DNA of 64,000 bases from an uncultured Alphaproteobacteria bacterium (GTDB lineage: Bacteria > Pseudomonadota > Alphaproteobacteria > Micropepsales > Micropepsaceae). How positions within the stretch are numbered: position 1 is the stretch's first letter; every line of letters begins with the position of its first letter. This document shows positions 44,198-52,844 of the stretch, piece by piece. The notes below the pieces were generated by a model. That model saw nothing but the letters and a program-made list of their open reading frames with translations. It was not told where the DNA came from and did no database searches. The stretch spans positions 124,001 through 188,000 of the forward strand of contig CADEFU010000007.1 in assembly GCA_902826695.1 (NCBI GenBank), given 5' to 3'. The position numbers were made by a program, and so were the translations under genes.

Positions 44198-45172
44198 ATG
44201 GTCAATCCGGACCGCACTTTGTATGAGCCGCCGTACGATGACGCGCTGCTCTATGACACCGATCTTGAGCCGGAGCGTCCGCGCTCGCGTCCCCTCGTTG
44301 TGCTTTTGGGCGTCGTCGTCCTCGCGGCATTCGGCGGCGTGGTATGGGTCGCTTACAACCAAGGCATCAAACAAGGTCAAAGCGGTCTACCCGTGTTGAC
44401 TGCCGATGCAGGTCCGACGCGCATCGTTCCCGATGCGGCAACAGCATCGCCCGCGATCGATCCTGCGCCCGAGAAAAGCTACGACCGCTTGATGGGCGCT
44501 GAGGCCGATGGCGATCAGGTGAACATGCTGCCGAAGGCCGAGCAGCCGCGCACGACCCCGTCGCCGCAAGATCTCGCTGTTGCGCAACCGTCGGGGACAC
44601 CATTGTCCGAGCAGACGGGAACCGGCGGCAAGATGATCGAACAAGCCTCCGACTATGACATCCCGGGCACCGCAAACCCGGGCATGGACTCGACCGTCGC
44701 CAAGATCACTGGTGGCGCTAGCGAAGACATCACATCGGCTCTGCCTTCCGCACCGGCGTCTGCACGTCCGATCGCACCGGCACCGACGGCGCTCGCTCCA
44801 GCGAAGCCCGCGACGCCGGCCAAGCAGGTCACGCCGGCACCGGCACAGCCGAAGCCAGAACCCATTACGGCAATCGAAGCGGCACCCGCGCCGGCGCCCG
44901 CCGCAACGCCAAGGGCAGCCGGTGGCTCAGTCACCATTCAATTGGGCTCGTTCCCCAATGACGGGCTGGCTGCGGCCGCATGGGGCAGAATCAAGTCGGC
45001 AAACCAAGCGCTGCTTGATCCGTACACGTCGTCGATTAAGCCTGCCGAAATTCCTGGCAAAGGTACGTGGTACCGCCTGCGCGTTGGCGGTTTTGCTGAC
45101 AAAGCGGCGGCAACCTCGGTTTGCGAGCAGCTTCAGGCGTCCGGCCAGGCTTGCATCATCGCCGCCAAGTGA
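44198..45172 (+). CDS. SPOR-domain protein
   Basis: 324 residues. N-terminal cytoplasmic acidic stretch, one membrane helix (PLVVLLGVVVLAAFGGVVWV), a long Pro/Ala-rich periplasmic linker (about 100-240) and a C-terminal SPOR domain of 75 residues (VTIQLGSFPNDGLAAAAWGR, YRLRVGGFADKAAATSVC). SPOR domains bind denuded glycan strands at the division septum. The ATG has GAGGGG upstream. First gene of the run nagZ, scpA, scpB, as in other alphaproteobacteria. The linker is low complexity and poorly conserved. Confidence 0.92.
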   Translation: MVNPDRTLYEPPYDDALLYDTDLEPERPRSRPLVVLLGVVVLAAFGGVVWVAYNQGIKQGQSGLPVLTADAGPTRIVPDAATASPAIDPAPEKSYDRLMGAEADGDQVNMLPKAEQPRTTPSPQDLAVAQPSGTPLSEQTGTGGKMIEQASDYDIPGTANPGMDSTVAKITGGASEDITSALPSAPASARPIAPAPTALAPAKPATPAKQVTPAPAQPKPEPITAIEAAPAPAPAATPRAAGGSVTIQLGSFPNDGLAAAAWGRIKSANQALLDPYTSSIKPAEIPGKGTWYRLRVGGFADKAAATSVCEQLQASGQACIIAAK

Positions 45173-45234
45173 TCTAAGCGCGGGGGCGTGCGCGGGGGGA
45201 GGGGTTCTCCCGCGCCCGACGGGGAGTGGGATCA

Positions 45235-46248
45235 GTGTCCGCACGTGCGGTTATATTCGGCTTGGACGGTCTTGAGCTGACCGCCGAAGAGCACGCGTTT
45301 TTCAAAGACGCGAACCCGTGGGGATTCATCCTCTTCCGGCGCAACTGCGAATCCCCTGAGCAGCTCCGCAAACTCACGGCATCGCTCCGCAACTGCGTCG
45401 GCCGTGCCGATGCACCTATCCTGATCGATCAAGAAGGCGGCCGCGTGCAGCGCCTCCAAGGCGAGCACTGGCGCAAGCGTCCGCCGGCGGCTTCGTTCGG
45501 CACGATCAGCCGCCAGAATCCCGCGACAGCGCGCGACCTCGCCTACGATAACGCCCGCGTGATGGCCGCCGAACTCAAAGACCTCGGTATCAACGTAGAC
45601 TGCACACCCTGCATCGACGTACCCGTCGATGGCTCGCACGACATCATCGGCGACCGCGCCTTCGCCCGCGACCCATGGGTCGTGGCGCAGCTCGGCCAAT
45701 CCGTGATCGACGGCATGCTCGATGGCGGCGTCCTGCCCGTCGTCAAGCACATGCCTGGCCACGGCCGGGCAAAAGCTGACAGCCACCTGGCGCTGCCTGT
45801 CGTCGACGTTGATCGCACGGAGCTGGAGCGCACGGACTTCGCGCCGTTCCGCGCACTCGCGCACGCGCCGCTCGCGATGACGGCCCACATCGTTTTCACC
45901 GACATCGATCCGACGGCGCCGGCAACCGCGAGCAAAACCGTTATCGACGAAGTCATTCGCGGCACGATCGGCTTTGACGGCGCGCTGATGACCGACGACA
46001 TCTGCATGAAGGCGCTCAAAGGCACGTTCACCGAGCGCGTTCGTGCCTCGATCGCCGCAGGCTGCGACTTGATCCTCCACTGTCTCCGCGACATGGACGA
46101 GATGCGTGAAGTGGCCGCCGCCACGCCCTTATTGTCGGGTAAGGCGCGCGAACGCTGCGACCGCGCGCTTGCCATGTTGAAGCCGTCGAAACCCTTTGCC
46201 ATCGCCGAAGCGCAATCGCGCGTCGATGCAGCGCTCGCGCAGGTATGA
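45235..46248 (+). CDS. nagZ: Beta-N-acetylhexosaminidase (GH3)
   Basis: 337 residues, cytoplasmic. Releases N-acetylglucosamine from 1,6-anhydro-muropeptides in cell wall recycling. Seen: LIDQEGGRVQRL, INVDCTPCIDVP, the catalytic His/Asp loop KHMPGHGRAKADSH and the nucleophile Asp in ALMTDDICMKAL. GTG start at 45235 has GGGGAG 9 nt upstream; another GTG at 45226 is too close to it. The stop overlaps the scpA ATG by 4 nt (ATGA). Confidence 0.95.
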   Translation: MSARAVIFGLDGLELTAEEHAFFKDANPWGFILFRRNCESPEQLRKLTASLRNCVGRADAPILIDQEGGRVQRLQGEHWRKRPPAASFGTISRQNPATARDLAYDNARVMAAELKDLGINVDCTPCIDVPVDGSHDIIGDRAFARDPWVVAQLGQSVIDGMLDGGVLPVVKHMPGHGRAKADSHLALPVVDVDRTELERTDFAPFRALAHAPLAMTAHIVFTDIDPTAPATASKTVIDEVIRGTIGFDGALMTDDICMKALKGTFTERVRASIAAGCDLILHCLRDMDEMREVAAATPLLSGKARERCDRALAMLKPSKPFAIAEAQSRVDAALAQV

Positions 46249-47054
46249 CCATGACCACCGATTTCGATAAGCCGCCCGTCGTCGACGCCGCCCCAGGCGA
46301 CGCCTTCATCATCGACGTCGACGGCTACGAAGGACCGCTCGACGTTTTGCTCGCGCTCGCCCGCGCGCAAAAAGTCGACCTGCGCAAAATCTCGATCCTG
46401 GCGCTCGCCGAGCAATATCTCGAGTTCGTCGCCGAAGCGCGCAAGAAGCAGCTCGACCTCGCCGCCGACTATCTTGTGATGGCCTGTTGGCTCGCGTTCT
46501 TGAAATCGAAACTTCTGCTGCCCGAGCAAGAGAAGGAAGGCGAACCCACCGCCGAAGAACTCGCCGAGCGCTTGACGCTGCAGCTTCAGCGTCTGGAGGC
46601 GATCCGCATCGCCGCCACCCGCCTGATGGCACGCGATCGCCTCGGAAGCGAAGTCTTCCTGCGCGGCGCGCCCGAAGGCATCCGCGTGATCAAGTCGCCG
46701 AAATATTCCGACACGCTCCTCGATCTCCTGAAGGCATACTCCACGCAGCGCGTGAAGAAGATCGCGCACTCGAACTACGCACTTCAGCGCCTGCCGCTCT
46801 TTGCCATCGAGGACGCCCGCCACCGCCTTGAGCGCATGCTCGGCGTGGTGATCGATTGGGCTGTCATCGACGCGCTGATCCCCGACGACTTCAATTCAGG
46901 AAAATCGCGCCGCTCCGGTATCGCCTCGATGCTCTCGGCGAGTCTCGACCTGGCGCGCGACGGGCACCTAGAACTGCGCCAAATGGCACCCTTTGCGCCG
47001 CTTTACGTGCGGCGCCGCGAAACGAAACCATCCGACAAAGAGGTCGCAACATGA
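46245..47054 (+). CDS. scpA: Segregation and condensation protein A (kleisin)
   Basis: 269 residues. Kleisin subunit that bridges Smc and ScpB in chromosome condensation. Core motif FIIDVDGYEGPLDVLLALAR followed by QKVDLRKISILALAEQYLEF, with the family segment DYLVMACWLAFLKSKLLLP. C-terminal winged helix region with HLELRQMAPFAPLYVR. The start overlaps nagZ and the stop overlaps scpB, so the three are translationally coupled. Confidence 0.95.
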   Translation: MTMTTDFDKPPVVDAAPGDAFIIDVDGYEGPLDVLLALARAQKVDLRKISILALAEQYLEFVAEARKKQLDLAADYLVMACWLAFLKSKLLLPEQEKEGEPTAEELAERLTLQLQRLEAIRIAATRLMARDRLGSEVFLRGAPEGIRVIKSPKYSDTLLDLLKAYSTQRVKKIAHSNYALQRLPLFAIEDARHRLERMLGVVIDWAVIDALIPDDFNSGKSRRSGIASMLSASLDLARDGHLELRQMAPFAPLYVRRRETKPSDKEVAT

Positions 47055-47821
47055 CACTCCCATCCGCGCGTGCCATGAAGCTCGATGACGACATGAAGAA
47101 ACAACAGCCCTCGGACGCCAAGGACGCGACGGTGACCCGTCTATTCCCCGGCGACGCGATCCCGCAAGCGGCCATGCACTTGCGCATGGTCGAAGCGATC
47201 CTGTTCGCAGCCGCCGAGCCGCTCGACGAAGACTCGATCATCGAGCGCATGCCGCCGGACTCGAACGTCCCCGAACTTCTGCAAGAGCTCGCGACCGCGT
47301 ACGAAAAACGCGGCGTGAACCTCGTCAAGGTCGCCGACAGGTGGACCTTCCGCACCGCGCCCGATCTCGCGCACGTGTTGCAACGCCACGCGGTGGAACA
47401 GAAGCGCCTCTCCCGCGCCGCGCTCGAGACGCTGGCGATCGTCGCCTACCACCAGCCGGTCACCCGCGCCGAGATCGAAGAGATCCGCGGCGTCACCATC
47501 AACAAAGGCACGCTCGATATCCTGCTCGAACTCGGCTGGGTAAAGATGCGCGGCCGCCGTCGCGTACCCGGTCGCCCGGTGACCTACGGCACCAGCGACG
47601 AGTTCCTGCTCCACTTCGGCCTCGACAAAGTCTCGGACCTGCCCGGCTTGGACGAACTGCGCGCGGCCGGCCTCATGGAAGGCCGGATTCCGGCGAGCTT
47701 CAATGTGCCGTCGCCCAGCGACTCGCTCAGCATGGACGAAGACCCGCTCGATGCCGACGACACCGGCGACCTGTTCGAGCCTGAAGCGCCCGAGCCGAAA
47801 GGCGGCAATTCCGCCGAATAG
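47051..47821 (+). CDS. scpB: Segregation and condensation protein B
   Basis: 256 residues. Partner of ScpA, with tandem winged helices: HLRMVEAILFAAAEPLDED and the second with LSRAALETLAIVAYHQPVTR and AEIEEIRGVTINKGTLDILL. The final 50 residues are acidic and low complexity (DPLDADDTGDLFEPEAPEPK). The ATG overlaps the scpA stop. The first 35 residues are not conserved and a later ATG (MKLDDDMKK) cannot be excluded. Confidence 0.94.
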   Translation: MTLPSARAMKLDDDMKKQQPSDAKDATVTRLFPGDAIPQAAMHLRMVEAILFAAAEPLDEDSIIERMPPDSNVPELLQELATAYEKRGVNLVKVADRWTFRTAPDLAHVLQRHAVEQKRLSRAALETLAIVAYHQPVTRAEIEEIRGVTINKGTLDILLELGWVKMRGRRRVPGRPVTYGTSDEFLLHFGLDKVSDLPGLDELRAAGLMEGRIPASFNVPSPSDSLSMDEDPLDADDTGDLFEPEAPEPKGGNSAE

Positions 47822-47914
47822 GCCCCTTAACAACGATGTGAACCGCGCTATCTCCTCGATTGCGCGACCCATCGCCATTTGGGACAATCGCGCGAGCAAA
47901 GGATTGTGTGACCC

Positions 47915-48115
47915 ATGGGTAGCATGTCGATTTGGCACTGGCTGGTGGTCGGTGCCCTCATTCTGATCTTGTTCGGCGGCCGCGGCCGCATCTCGGACCT
48001 GATGGGCGACGTCGCGCGCGGCATCAAGAGCTTTCGCAAGGGCCTTGCCGACGACGAGAAGCCGATCGACCAAGACAAGACGCGCACTGAGAACAAGGAC
48101 AGCGTCAAGAACTAA
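47915..48115 (+). CDS. tatA: Twin-arginine translocase subunit TatA
   Basis: 66 residues. Pore-forming component of the Tat system for folded proteins. N-terminal helix ([20 protein letters not shown]), the FGG hinge, amphipathic helix [17 protein letters not shown], then an acidic/basic tail. Canonical order tatA, tatB, tatC follows. The formate dehydrogenase here is cytoplasmic and does not need Tat. Confidence 0.95.
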   Translation: MGSMSIWHWLVVGALILILFGGRGRISDLMGDVARGIKSFRKGLADDEKPIDQDKTRTENKDSVKN

Positions 48116-48126
48116 GGCGGACGCGA

Positions 48127-48468
48127 ATGTTCGATCTCGGCTGGGGTGAGCTTCTCCTCATCGGTGTCGTGGCGCTTGTCGTCATCGGCCCGAAAGAGCT
48201 GCCGCACGCCTTCCGCACGCTGGGCCAATGGATGGCGAAGGCGAGGGCGCTTGCCCGCGACTTCCAGGGCCATTTCGACGACCTCATGCGCGAGTCCCAA
48301 GTCGACGACATGAAGCGCGAGTTCAACGACATGACGCGCCCGCCGGACTTCAGCGACCTCGAAGACGATCTGATGGCCGGCCGCGAGCCGGTTGAGAAAA
48401 AGAAGCCCGTGGAACCGCCGGCCGTTCCTGCGGCTGCGGCCGAACCCGTGGTGCCGCCCGCACCATGA
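48127..48468 (+). CDS. tatB: Twin-arginine translocase subunit TatB
   Basis: 113 residues. Forms the signal-peptide receptor with TatC. N-terminus MFDLGWGELLLIGVVALVVI followed by GPKELPHAFRTLGQWM, both diagnostic for TatB, then a charged helix and a Pro/Ala tail. Starts 11 nt after tatA; its stop overlaps tatC (ATGA). Confidence 0.95.
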   Translation: MFDLGWGELLLIGVVALVVIGPKELPHAFRTLGQWMAKARALARDFQGHFDDLMRESQVDDMKREFNDMTRPPDFSDLEDDLMAGREPVEKKKPVEPPAVPAAAAEPVVPPAP

Positions 48469-49277
48469 CCGGCGCGCCACCCGACGACGACGAGGCCCAC
48501 ATCGAAGCCTCGCGCGCGCCGCTGCTCGACCACCTGATCGAGCTGCGCCAACGCCTAATCTGGTCGCTCATCGGTTTCATCGCCGCGTTCATCGTCTGCT
48601 ACTTCTTCGCCAAACACATCTATGCATTTCTGACGCATCCGCTCGCTGAAGCGTTTGAGGGCCAGCCCGGCCGGCGCATGATCTTCACCGCGCTCTACGA
48701 AACGTTTTTCACCTACATCAAGGTGGCAGGCTTCGGCGCGCTGTGCATCTCGTTCCCGATCATCGCAACGCAGATTTGGATGTTCGTGGCACCCGGCCTC
48801 TACCGCAACGAACGGCGCGCCTTCTGGCCGTTTCTGTTTGCGACCCCGATCTTGTTCATAATGGGTGCGGCGCTCGTCTATTACGGACTGATGCCCGTCG
48901 CGATCAAATTCTTCTTAGGCTTCGAAACGCCGGGCGGCGCCGGTTCGCTCCCCATACAATTGGAAGCAAAGGTCGCCGACTATCTCGACCTCATCATGTC
49001 GCTGATCTTCGCCTTTGGATTGAGCTTCCAGCTGCCGGTGTTGTTGACGCTCCTTGGCCGTGTCGGAATTGTCTCGTCCGACTTCCTCAAGAACAACCGC
49101 CGCTACGCGATTGTCTTCGCTTTCGTCGTCGCTGCCGTCCTCACCCCGCCCGACGTCATCAGCCAAGTGGCGCTCGCCGTCCCGCTCTGCCTTCTCTACG
49201 AAGTCTCGATCTGGAGCGTGCGCCTGATCGAAAAGCGCCGTGCGGAAGAGGCGAAAAGCGCCGAGAGCGCCGTTTAG
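48465..49277 (+). CDS. tatC: Twin-arginine translocase subunit TatC
   Basis: 270 residues, six membrane helices. Signal-peptide receptor core. Family motifs: SRAPLLDHLIELRQRLIWSL at the start, ALYETFFTYIKVAGFGALCI, APGLYRNERRAFWPFLF and the late ALAVPLCLLYEVSIW. Ends in a charged cytoplasmic tail. Overlaps tatB by 4 nt; serS follows after 60 nt. Confidence 0.96.
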   Translation: MTGAPPDDDEAHIEASRAPLLDHLIELRQRLIWSLIGFIAAFIVCYFFAKHIYAFLTHPLAEAFEGQPGRRMIFTALYETFFTYIKVAGFGALCISFPIIATQIWMFVAPGLYRNERRAFWPFLFATPILFIMGAALVYYGLMPVAIKFFLGFETPGGAGSLPIQLEAKVADYLDLIMSLIFAFGLSFQLPVLLTLLGRVGIVSSDFLKNNRRYAIVFAFVVAAVLTPPDVISQVALAVPLCLLYEVSIWSVRLIEKRRAEEAKSAESAV

Positions 49278-49337
49278 CCCCGTTGTGGCCTAAGGGCCGA
49301 AGCAGGTAAGAAGCCGCCTCAACTCAACGGCCTTGCT

Positions 49338-50618
49338 ATGCACGACATCAAATTCATCCGCGAAAATCCCGCCGCCTTCGACGAAGGGCTCGAACGCCGC
49401 GGTTTGAGCGCGATGTCGAAGGAAATCCTCAGCCTCGACCAAGAATGGCGCAGTGCGACGCATCGCCTGCAAGAACTGCAGAGTTTGCGCAACGACTCGT
49501 CCAAAAAGATCGGTCAGGCAAAAGCCCAAAAGAACGAAGCCGAGGCGGCGCGCCTCATGGCCGAAGTTGGACGCTTGAAGGAGGAAATCCCGGCAACCGA
49601 GCTGCGCGTGCGCGAGAGCGAAGAGGGGCTGAACGAGCTCCTCTCCACGATACCCAATCTGCCCGCCGCCGACGTCCCCGACGGCGCCGACGAGACGGCA
49701 AACAAGGAAGCCCGCCGCCACGGCACGCCGCGCGCGATGAACTTCGCCGCCAAGCAGCATTTCGATCTCGGCGAAGCGCTGAAGCTGATGGACTTCGAGA
49801 ACGCCGCCAAAATGTCCGGCGCCCGTTTCGTGCTCCTGAAAGGCCAGCTCGCCCGCCTCGAACGCGCGCTCGCGAACTTCATGCTCGACCTGCACACCGA
49901 CACGTTCGGCTACCAGGAAGTCGTGCCGCCGTTCCTCGTGCGCGATCAAGCGATGTTCGGCACGGCCCAGCTGCCGAAGTTCCGCGACGAACAGTTCGGC
50001 ACCACGAACGGCTACTGGCTGATCCCAACCGCCGAGGTCTCGCTCACGAACCAAGTGCGCGAGCAAATCCTCGACGAAAGCGCGCTGCCGCTGCGCTTCA
50101 CCGCCTGGACGCCGTGCTTCCGCTCGGAAGCGGGCGCCGCCGGCAAAGACACGCGCGGTATGATCCGCATGCACCAATTCTCCAAGGTCGAACTCGTCTC
50201 GATCACGACGCCCGAGCAGTCGAAAGCCGAACACGACCGCATGACCGAATGCGCCGAAGAGGTGCTGAAGCGCCTTGGCTTGGCGTATCGCACGATGGTG
50301 CTCTCGACCGGCGACATGGGCTTCGCCGCGCGCAAGACGCACGACATCGAAGTCTGGCTGCCCGGCCAAAACGCCTATCGCGAGATCTCAAGCTGCTCGA
50401 ACTGCGGCGACTTCCAAGCCCGCCGCATGGACGCGCGCTACCGCCCAACGGACGGGAAGGGCACGCGCCATGTTCACACGTTGAACGGTTCGGGCCTCGC
50501 CGTCGGTCGCACGCTGATCGCCGTCCTTGAAAACTACCAACAAGCCGACGGCTCGATTGCCATCCCCGACGTGCTGAAGCCCTACATGGGTGGCCAAGAC
50601 ACGATCACCCCGAAATGA
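49338..50618 (+). CDS. serS: Seryl-tRNA synthetase
   Basis: 426 residues, class II synthetase. N-terminal antiparallel coiled coil for tRNA binding (about 30-105), motif 2 [20 protein letters not shown] followed by FSKVELVS, motif 3 in [20 protein letters not shown]. Start [20 protein letters not shown] is typical. The stop overlaps the surE ATG. In this cluster position it is standard for alphaproteobacteria. Confidence 0.97.
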   Translation: MHDIKFIRENPAAFDEGLERRGLSAMSKEILSLDQEWRSATHRLQELQSLRNDSSKKIGQAKAQKNEAEAARLMAEVGRLKEEIPATELRVRESEEGLNELLSTIPNLPAADVPDGADETANKEARRHGTPRAMNFAAKQHFDLGEALKLMDFENAAKMSGARFVLLKGQLARLERALANFMLDLHTDTFGYQEVVPPFLVRDQAMFGTAQLPKFRDEQFGTTNGYWLIPTAEVSLTNQVREQILDESALPLRFTAWTPCFRSEAGAAGKDTRGMIRMHQFSKVELVSITTPEQSKAEHDRMTECAEEVLKRLGLAYRTMVLSTGDMGFAARKTHDIEVWLPGQNAYREISSCSNCGDFQARRMDARYRPTDGKGTRHVHTLNGSGLAVGRTLIAVLENYQQADGSIAIPDVLKPYMGGQDTITPK

Positions 50619-51403
50619 CCAAGAAGCTGCGTATCCTCCTTTCGAACGACGACGGCATCAACGCGCCAGGCCTGGCGGCCCTCGAGAAAATCGCGCACGA
50701 ACTCTCGAACGATGTGTGGGTGGTCGCGCCAGAAAGCGAAGAGAGCGGCGCCTCCCGCAAGCTCACGCTCACCCAACCGTTGCGCATCCGCGAGGTGAGC
50801 AAACAAAAATTCGCCGTGCAGGGCACGCCGACCGACTGCGTTCTGATGGGTGTGCGCCACGTGCTGAAAGATCACGGACCGGACCTCGTTCTCTCCGGCA
50901 TCAACCGCGGCTCGAACATGGCCGACGATGTGACCTACTCGGGCACGATCGCCGCCGCCATGGAAGCAACCGTGCTCGGCATCCCCGCCATCGCGCTCAG
51001 CCAGTCAACGCTGGCCGACGAAGGCGACATCAAGTGGCACTGCGGTGAAACCCACGGCCCGGCGCTGATCCGTCAGCTGCTCGCTGTCGGCTGGCCCAAG
51101 GACGTGCTCATCAACATCAACTTCCCGGATGTCGAGCCGAACGCCGTGAAACGCGTCGAGGTGACCTCCCAAGGCAAAAGAGATCAGTCGCAGACAAACC
51201 TGATCGAACGCATCGACGGTCGCGGCAACCCTTACTTCTGGCTCGGCTTCGCTCGCATCCGTTCGAACCCGCCCGAGGGCACGGATCTGCGCGCCATCTA
51301 CGACGGCCGCATTTCGGTGACCCCGTTGCACCTCAACCTAACCGAAGAGCGCACCCGCAAAGCGCTAGCCCAACACCTCGACGGCGCGCCAAAGGGCGGG
51401 TAG
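50615..51403 (+). CDS. surE: 5'/3'-nucleotidase SurE
   Basis: 262 residues. Metal-dependent nucleoside monophosphate phosphatase. The metal motif [14 protein letters not shown] is complete, followed by [20 protein letters not shown] and [20 protein letters not shown]. The ATG overlaps the serS stop. The usual next gene pcm is displaced by a toxin-antitoxin pair. Confidence 0.96.
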   Translation: MTKKLRILLSNDDGINAPGLAALEKIAHELSNDVWVVAPESEESGASRKLTLTQPLRIREVSKQKFAVQGTPTDCVLMGVRHVLKDHGPDLVLSGINRGSNMADDVTYSGTIAAAMEATVLGIPAIALSQSTLADEGDIKWHCGETHGPALIRQLLAVGWPKDVLININFPDVEPNAVKRVEVTSQGKRDQSQTNLIERIDGRGNPYFWLGFARIRSNPPEGTDLRAIYDGRISVTPLHLNLTEERTRKALAQHLDGAPKGG

Positions 51404-51427
51404 GGCGGGTTGCGCTTTGCGTAGACT

Positions 51428-51446
51428 GGTGCTACTGAGTAGTACC
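51428..51446. promoter_or_regulatory. Palindrome, probable ParD operator
   Basis: GGTGCTACT-G-AGTAGTACC: 9-nt arms around one central base with a single mismatched pair, between the surE stop (51403) and the parD ATG (51463). Ribbon-helix-helix antitoxins bind such palindromes over their own promoter to shut down the operon. GGAG lies just upstream of the ATG. Confidence 0.65.
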
Positions 51447-51462
51447 CGTTCGGAGCCGCCCA

Positions 51463-51744
51463 ATGACCTTCAAGACATCGATCTCGCTCACCGACTCGCA
51501 AAAAGAGTTTGCGCTCAAGCTCGTTGAAAGCGGCAAGTTCCCAAGCTTGAGCGCCGTATTGCAACATGGGCTCGAGAATTTCCGCACCGAGCACGAAAGG
51601 CACGAAGCAGAAATTACGGCCCTGCGGTCTCTGCTGGATGAGCGGATGCGCGGCAAGTCCATCAGCATGGCAGAAGGCCGCAAGCGGACCCGGCGCATGA
51701 TTGCCGAGAAGAAGGCGGCGTTGCTTGGAAAGGCGAAGGCTTGA
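51463..51744 (+). CDS. parD: Type II antitoxin, ParD family
   Basis: 93 residues. Ribbon-helix-helix DNA-binding N-terminus (TFKTSISLTDSQKEFALKLV followed by ESGKFPSLSAVLQHGLENF) as in ParD/CC2985-type antitoxins, then a charged C-terminal helix that wraps the toxin. It would neutralise ParE and repress the operon through the upstream palindrome. The stop overlaps the toxin start by 4 nt (TTGA). Confidence 0.9.
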   Translation: MTFKTSISLTDSQKEFALKLVESGKFPSLSAVLQHGLENFRTEHERHEAEITALRSLLDERMRGKSISMAEGRKRTRRMIAEKKAALLGKAKA

Positions 51745-52091
51745 GATACACGGTCGAGCGCAGGGAAGATGTCCAGCGCGACCTCGGTCAAATCTTCGAT
51801 TTCCTGGTCACCTCATACCTCGAATTCGGCGAAGACATAAAGCGAGCAGCAGATCGGGCGACCGTCCGGCTTGCGCGTATCGAAACGGCGATGGGAAAGT
51901 TGGGAGACCTGCCGCATCAAGGTACCCTTCGCAGTGAACTCCTTCCTGGCGTGCGCTCCGTCACGAAAGAGCGTGCGATCCTCTATTTTCACGTGGACGA
52001 CGAACACTGTGTTGTAACGGTGCTTGCCGCCTTCTTCGGCGGCCAGGACCACCTTAGCCACATGATTGACCGCCTTCGCTCCACAAACTGA
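51741..52091 (+). CDS. parE: Type II toxin, ParE/RelE superfamily
   Basis: 116 residues starting at a TTG that overlaps the parD stop. ParE fold features: RYTVERREDVQRDLGQIFDF, a pair of helices with TVRLARIETAMGKLGDLPHQ, then strands SVTKERAILYFHVDDEHCVV and TVLAAFFGGQD. ParE toxins usually poison DNA gyrase; this one is a little longer than the common 95-100 residues. The pair is inserted between surE and pcm. Confidence 0.88.
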   Translation: MRYTVERREDVQRDLGQIFDFLVTSYLEFGEDIKRAADRATVRLARIETAMGKLGDLPHQGTLRSELLPGVRSVTKERAILYFHVDDEHCVVTVLAAFFGGQDHLSHMIDRLRSTN

Positions 52092-52190
52092 CCAGAGCGT
52101 CTTAGTGTCCTTGGCGGTTCAATCTTCTGCCATACGTGACTAACACTAGCCGTTCATGCACCATATCTGCCCACCGGCGAAAGGCGACAG

Positions 52191-52844
52191 ATGACCGACG
52201 TGCGCATCATCCAGCTGCTGATGGAGCTGCGCCGCCAGGGCATCACTGACACCGACATCCTATCCGTCATCGAAACGACACCGCGCGAACTGTTCGTGCC
52301 GGAGGTCTTTGCCGACCGCGCCTACGACAATGTTGCACTCCCCATCGACGCCGGCCAGTCGATCAGCCAACCGTTCATCGTGGGCTACATGACCCAGGCG
52401 CTCGAGCTTAAGCCCACGCACCGCATCCTCGAGGTGGGCACCGGCACGGGCTACCAAACCGCGGTCCTGGCGAAACTGGCCAAACGCGTCTACTCGATCG
52501 AGCGCATCGCGGCGCTGGCCGACACGGCGGAGGAGCGGCTGAAGAAGTTACTCATCTTTAACGCCGACATCCGCGTTTCCGACGGCACCCGCGGCTGGCC
52601 TGGCCAAGCGCCATTCGACCGCATCATCGTCTCTGCCGCCGCCCGCGAAAAACCGCCCGCGGAGTTACTAAATCAACTCCAAATTAAGGGCTCCATGGTT
52701 ATTCCAATCGATCGTGGTGTCGATGGGCAGGTGCTAGTCCGCATAAGACGGACGGCACAGGGTTTTCAGAGCACGGATCTTCTGCCCGTAAAGTTCGTGC
52801 CCTTGTTGGAAGGCGTGGCTAAAAGCGATGGAGCGGTCGAGTGA
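52191..52844 (+). CDS. pcm: Protein-L-isoaspartate O-methyltransferase
   Basis: 217 residues. Methylates isoaspartyl residues in damaged proteins with S-adenosylmethionine. Family motifs: IDAGQSISQPFIVGYMTQAL, the SAM loop ILEVGTGTGYQTAVLAKLA, VYSIERIAALAD, and the acidic-loop GWPGQAPFDRIIVSAAA. The 3' end overlaps the following gene by 17 nt. Confidence 0.95.
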   Translation: MTDVRIIQLLMELRRQGITDTDILSVIETTPRELFVPEVFADRAYDNVALPIDAGQSISQPFIVGYMTQALELKPTHRILEVGTGTGYQTAVLAKLAKRVYSIERIAALADTAEERLKKLLIFNADIRVSDGTRGWPGQAPFDRIIVSAAAREKPPAELLNQLQIKGSMVIPIDRGVDGQVLVRIRRTAQGFQSTDLLPVKFVPLLEGVAKSDGAVE

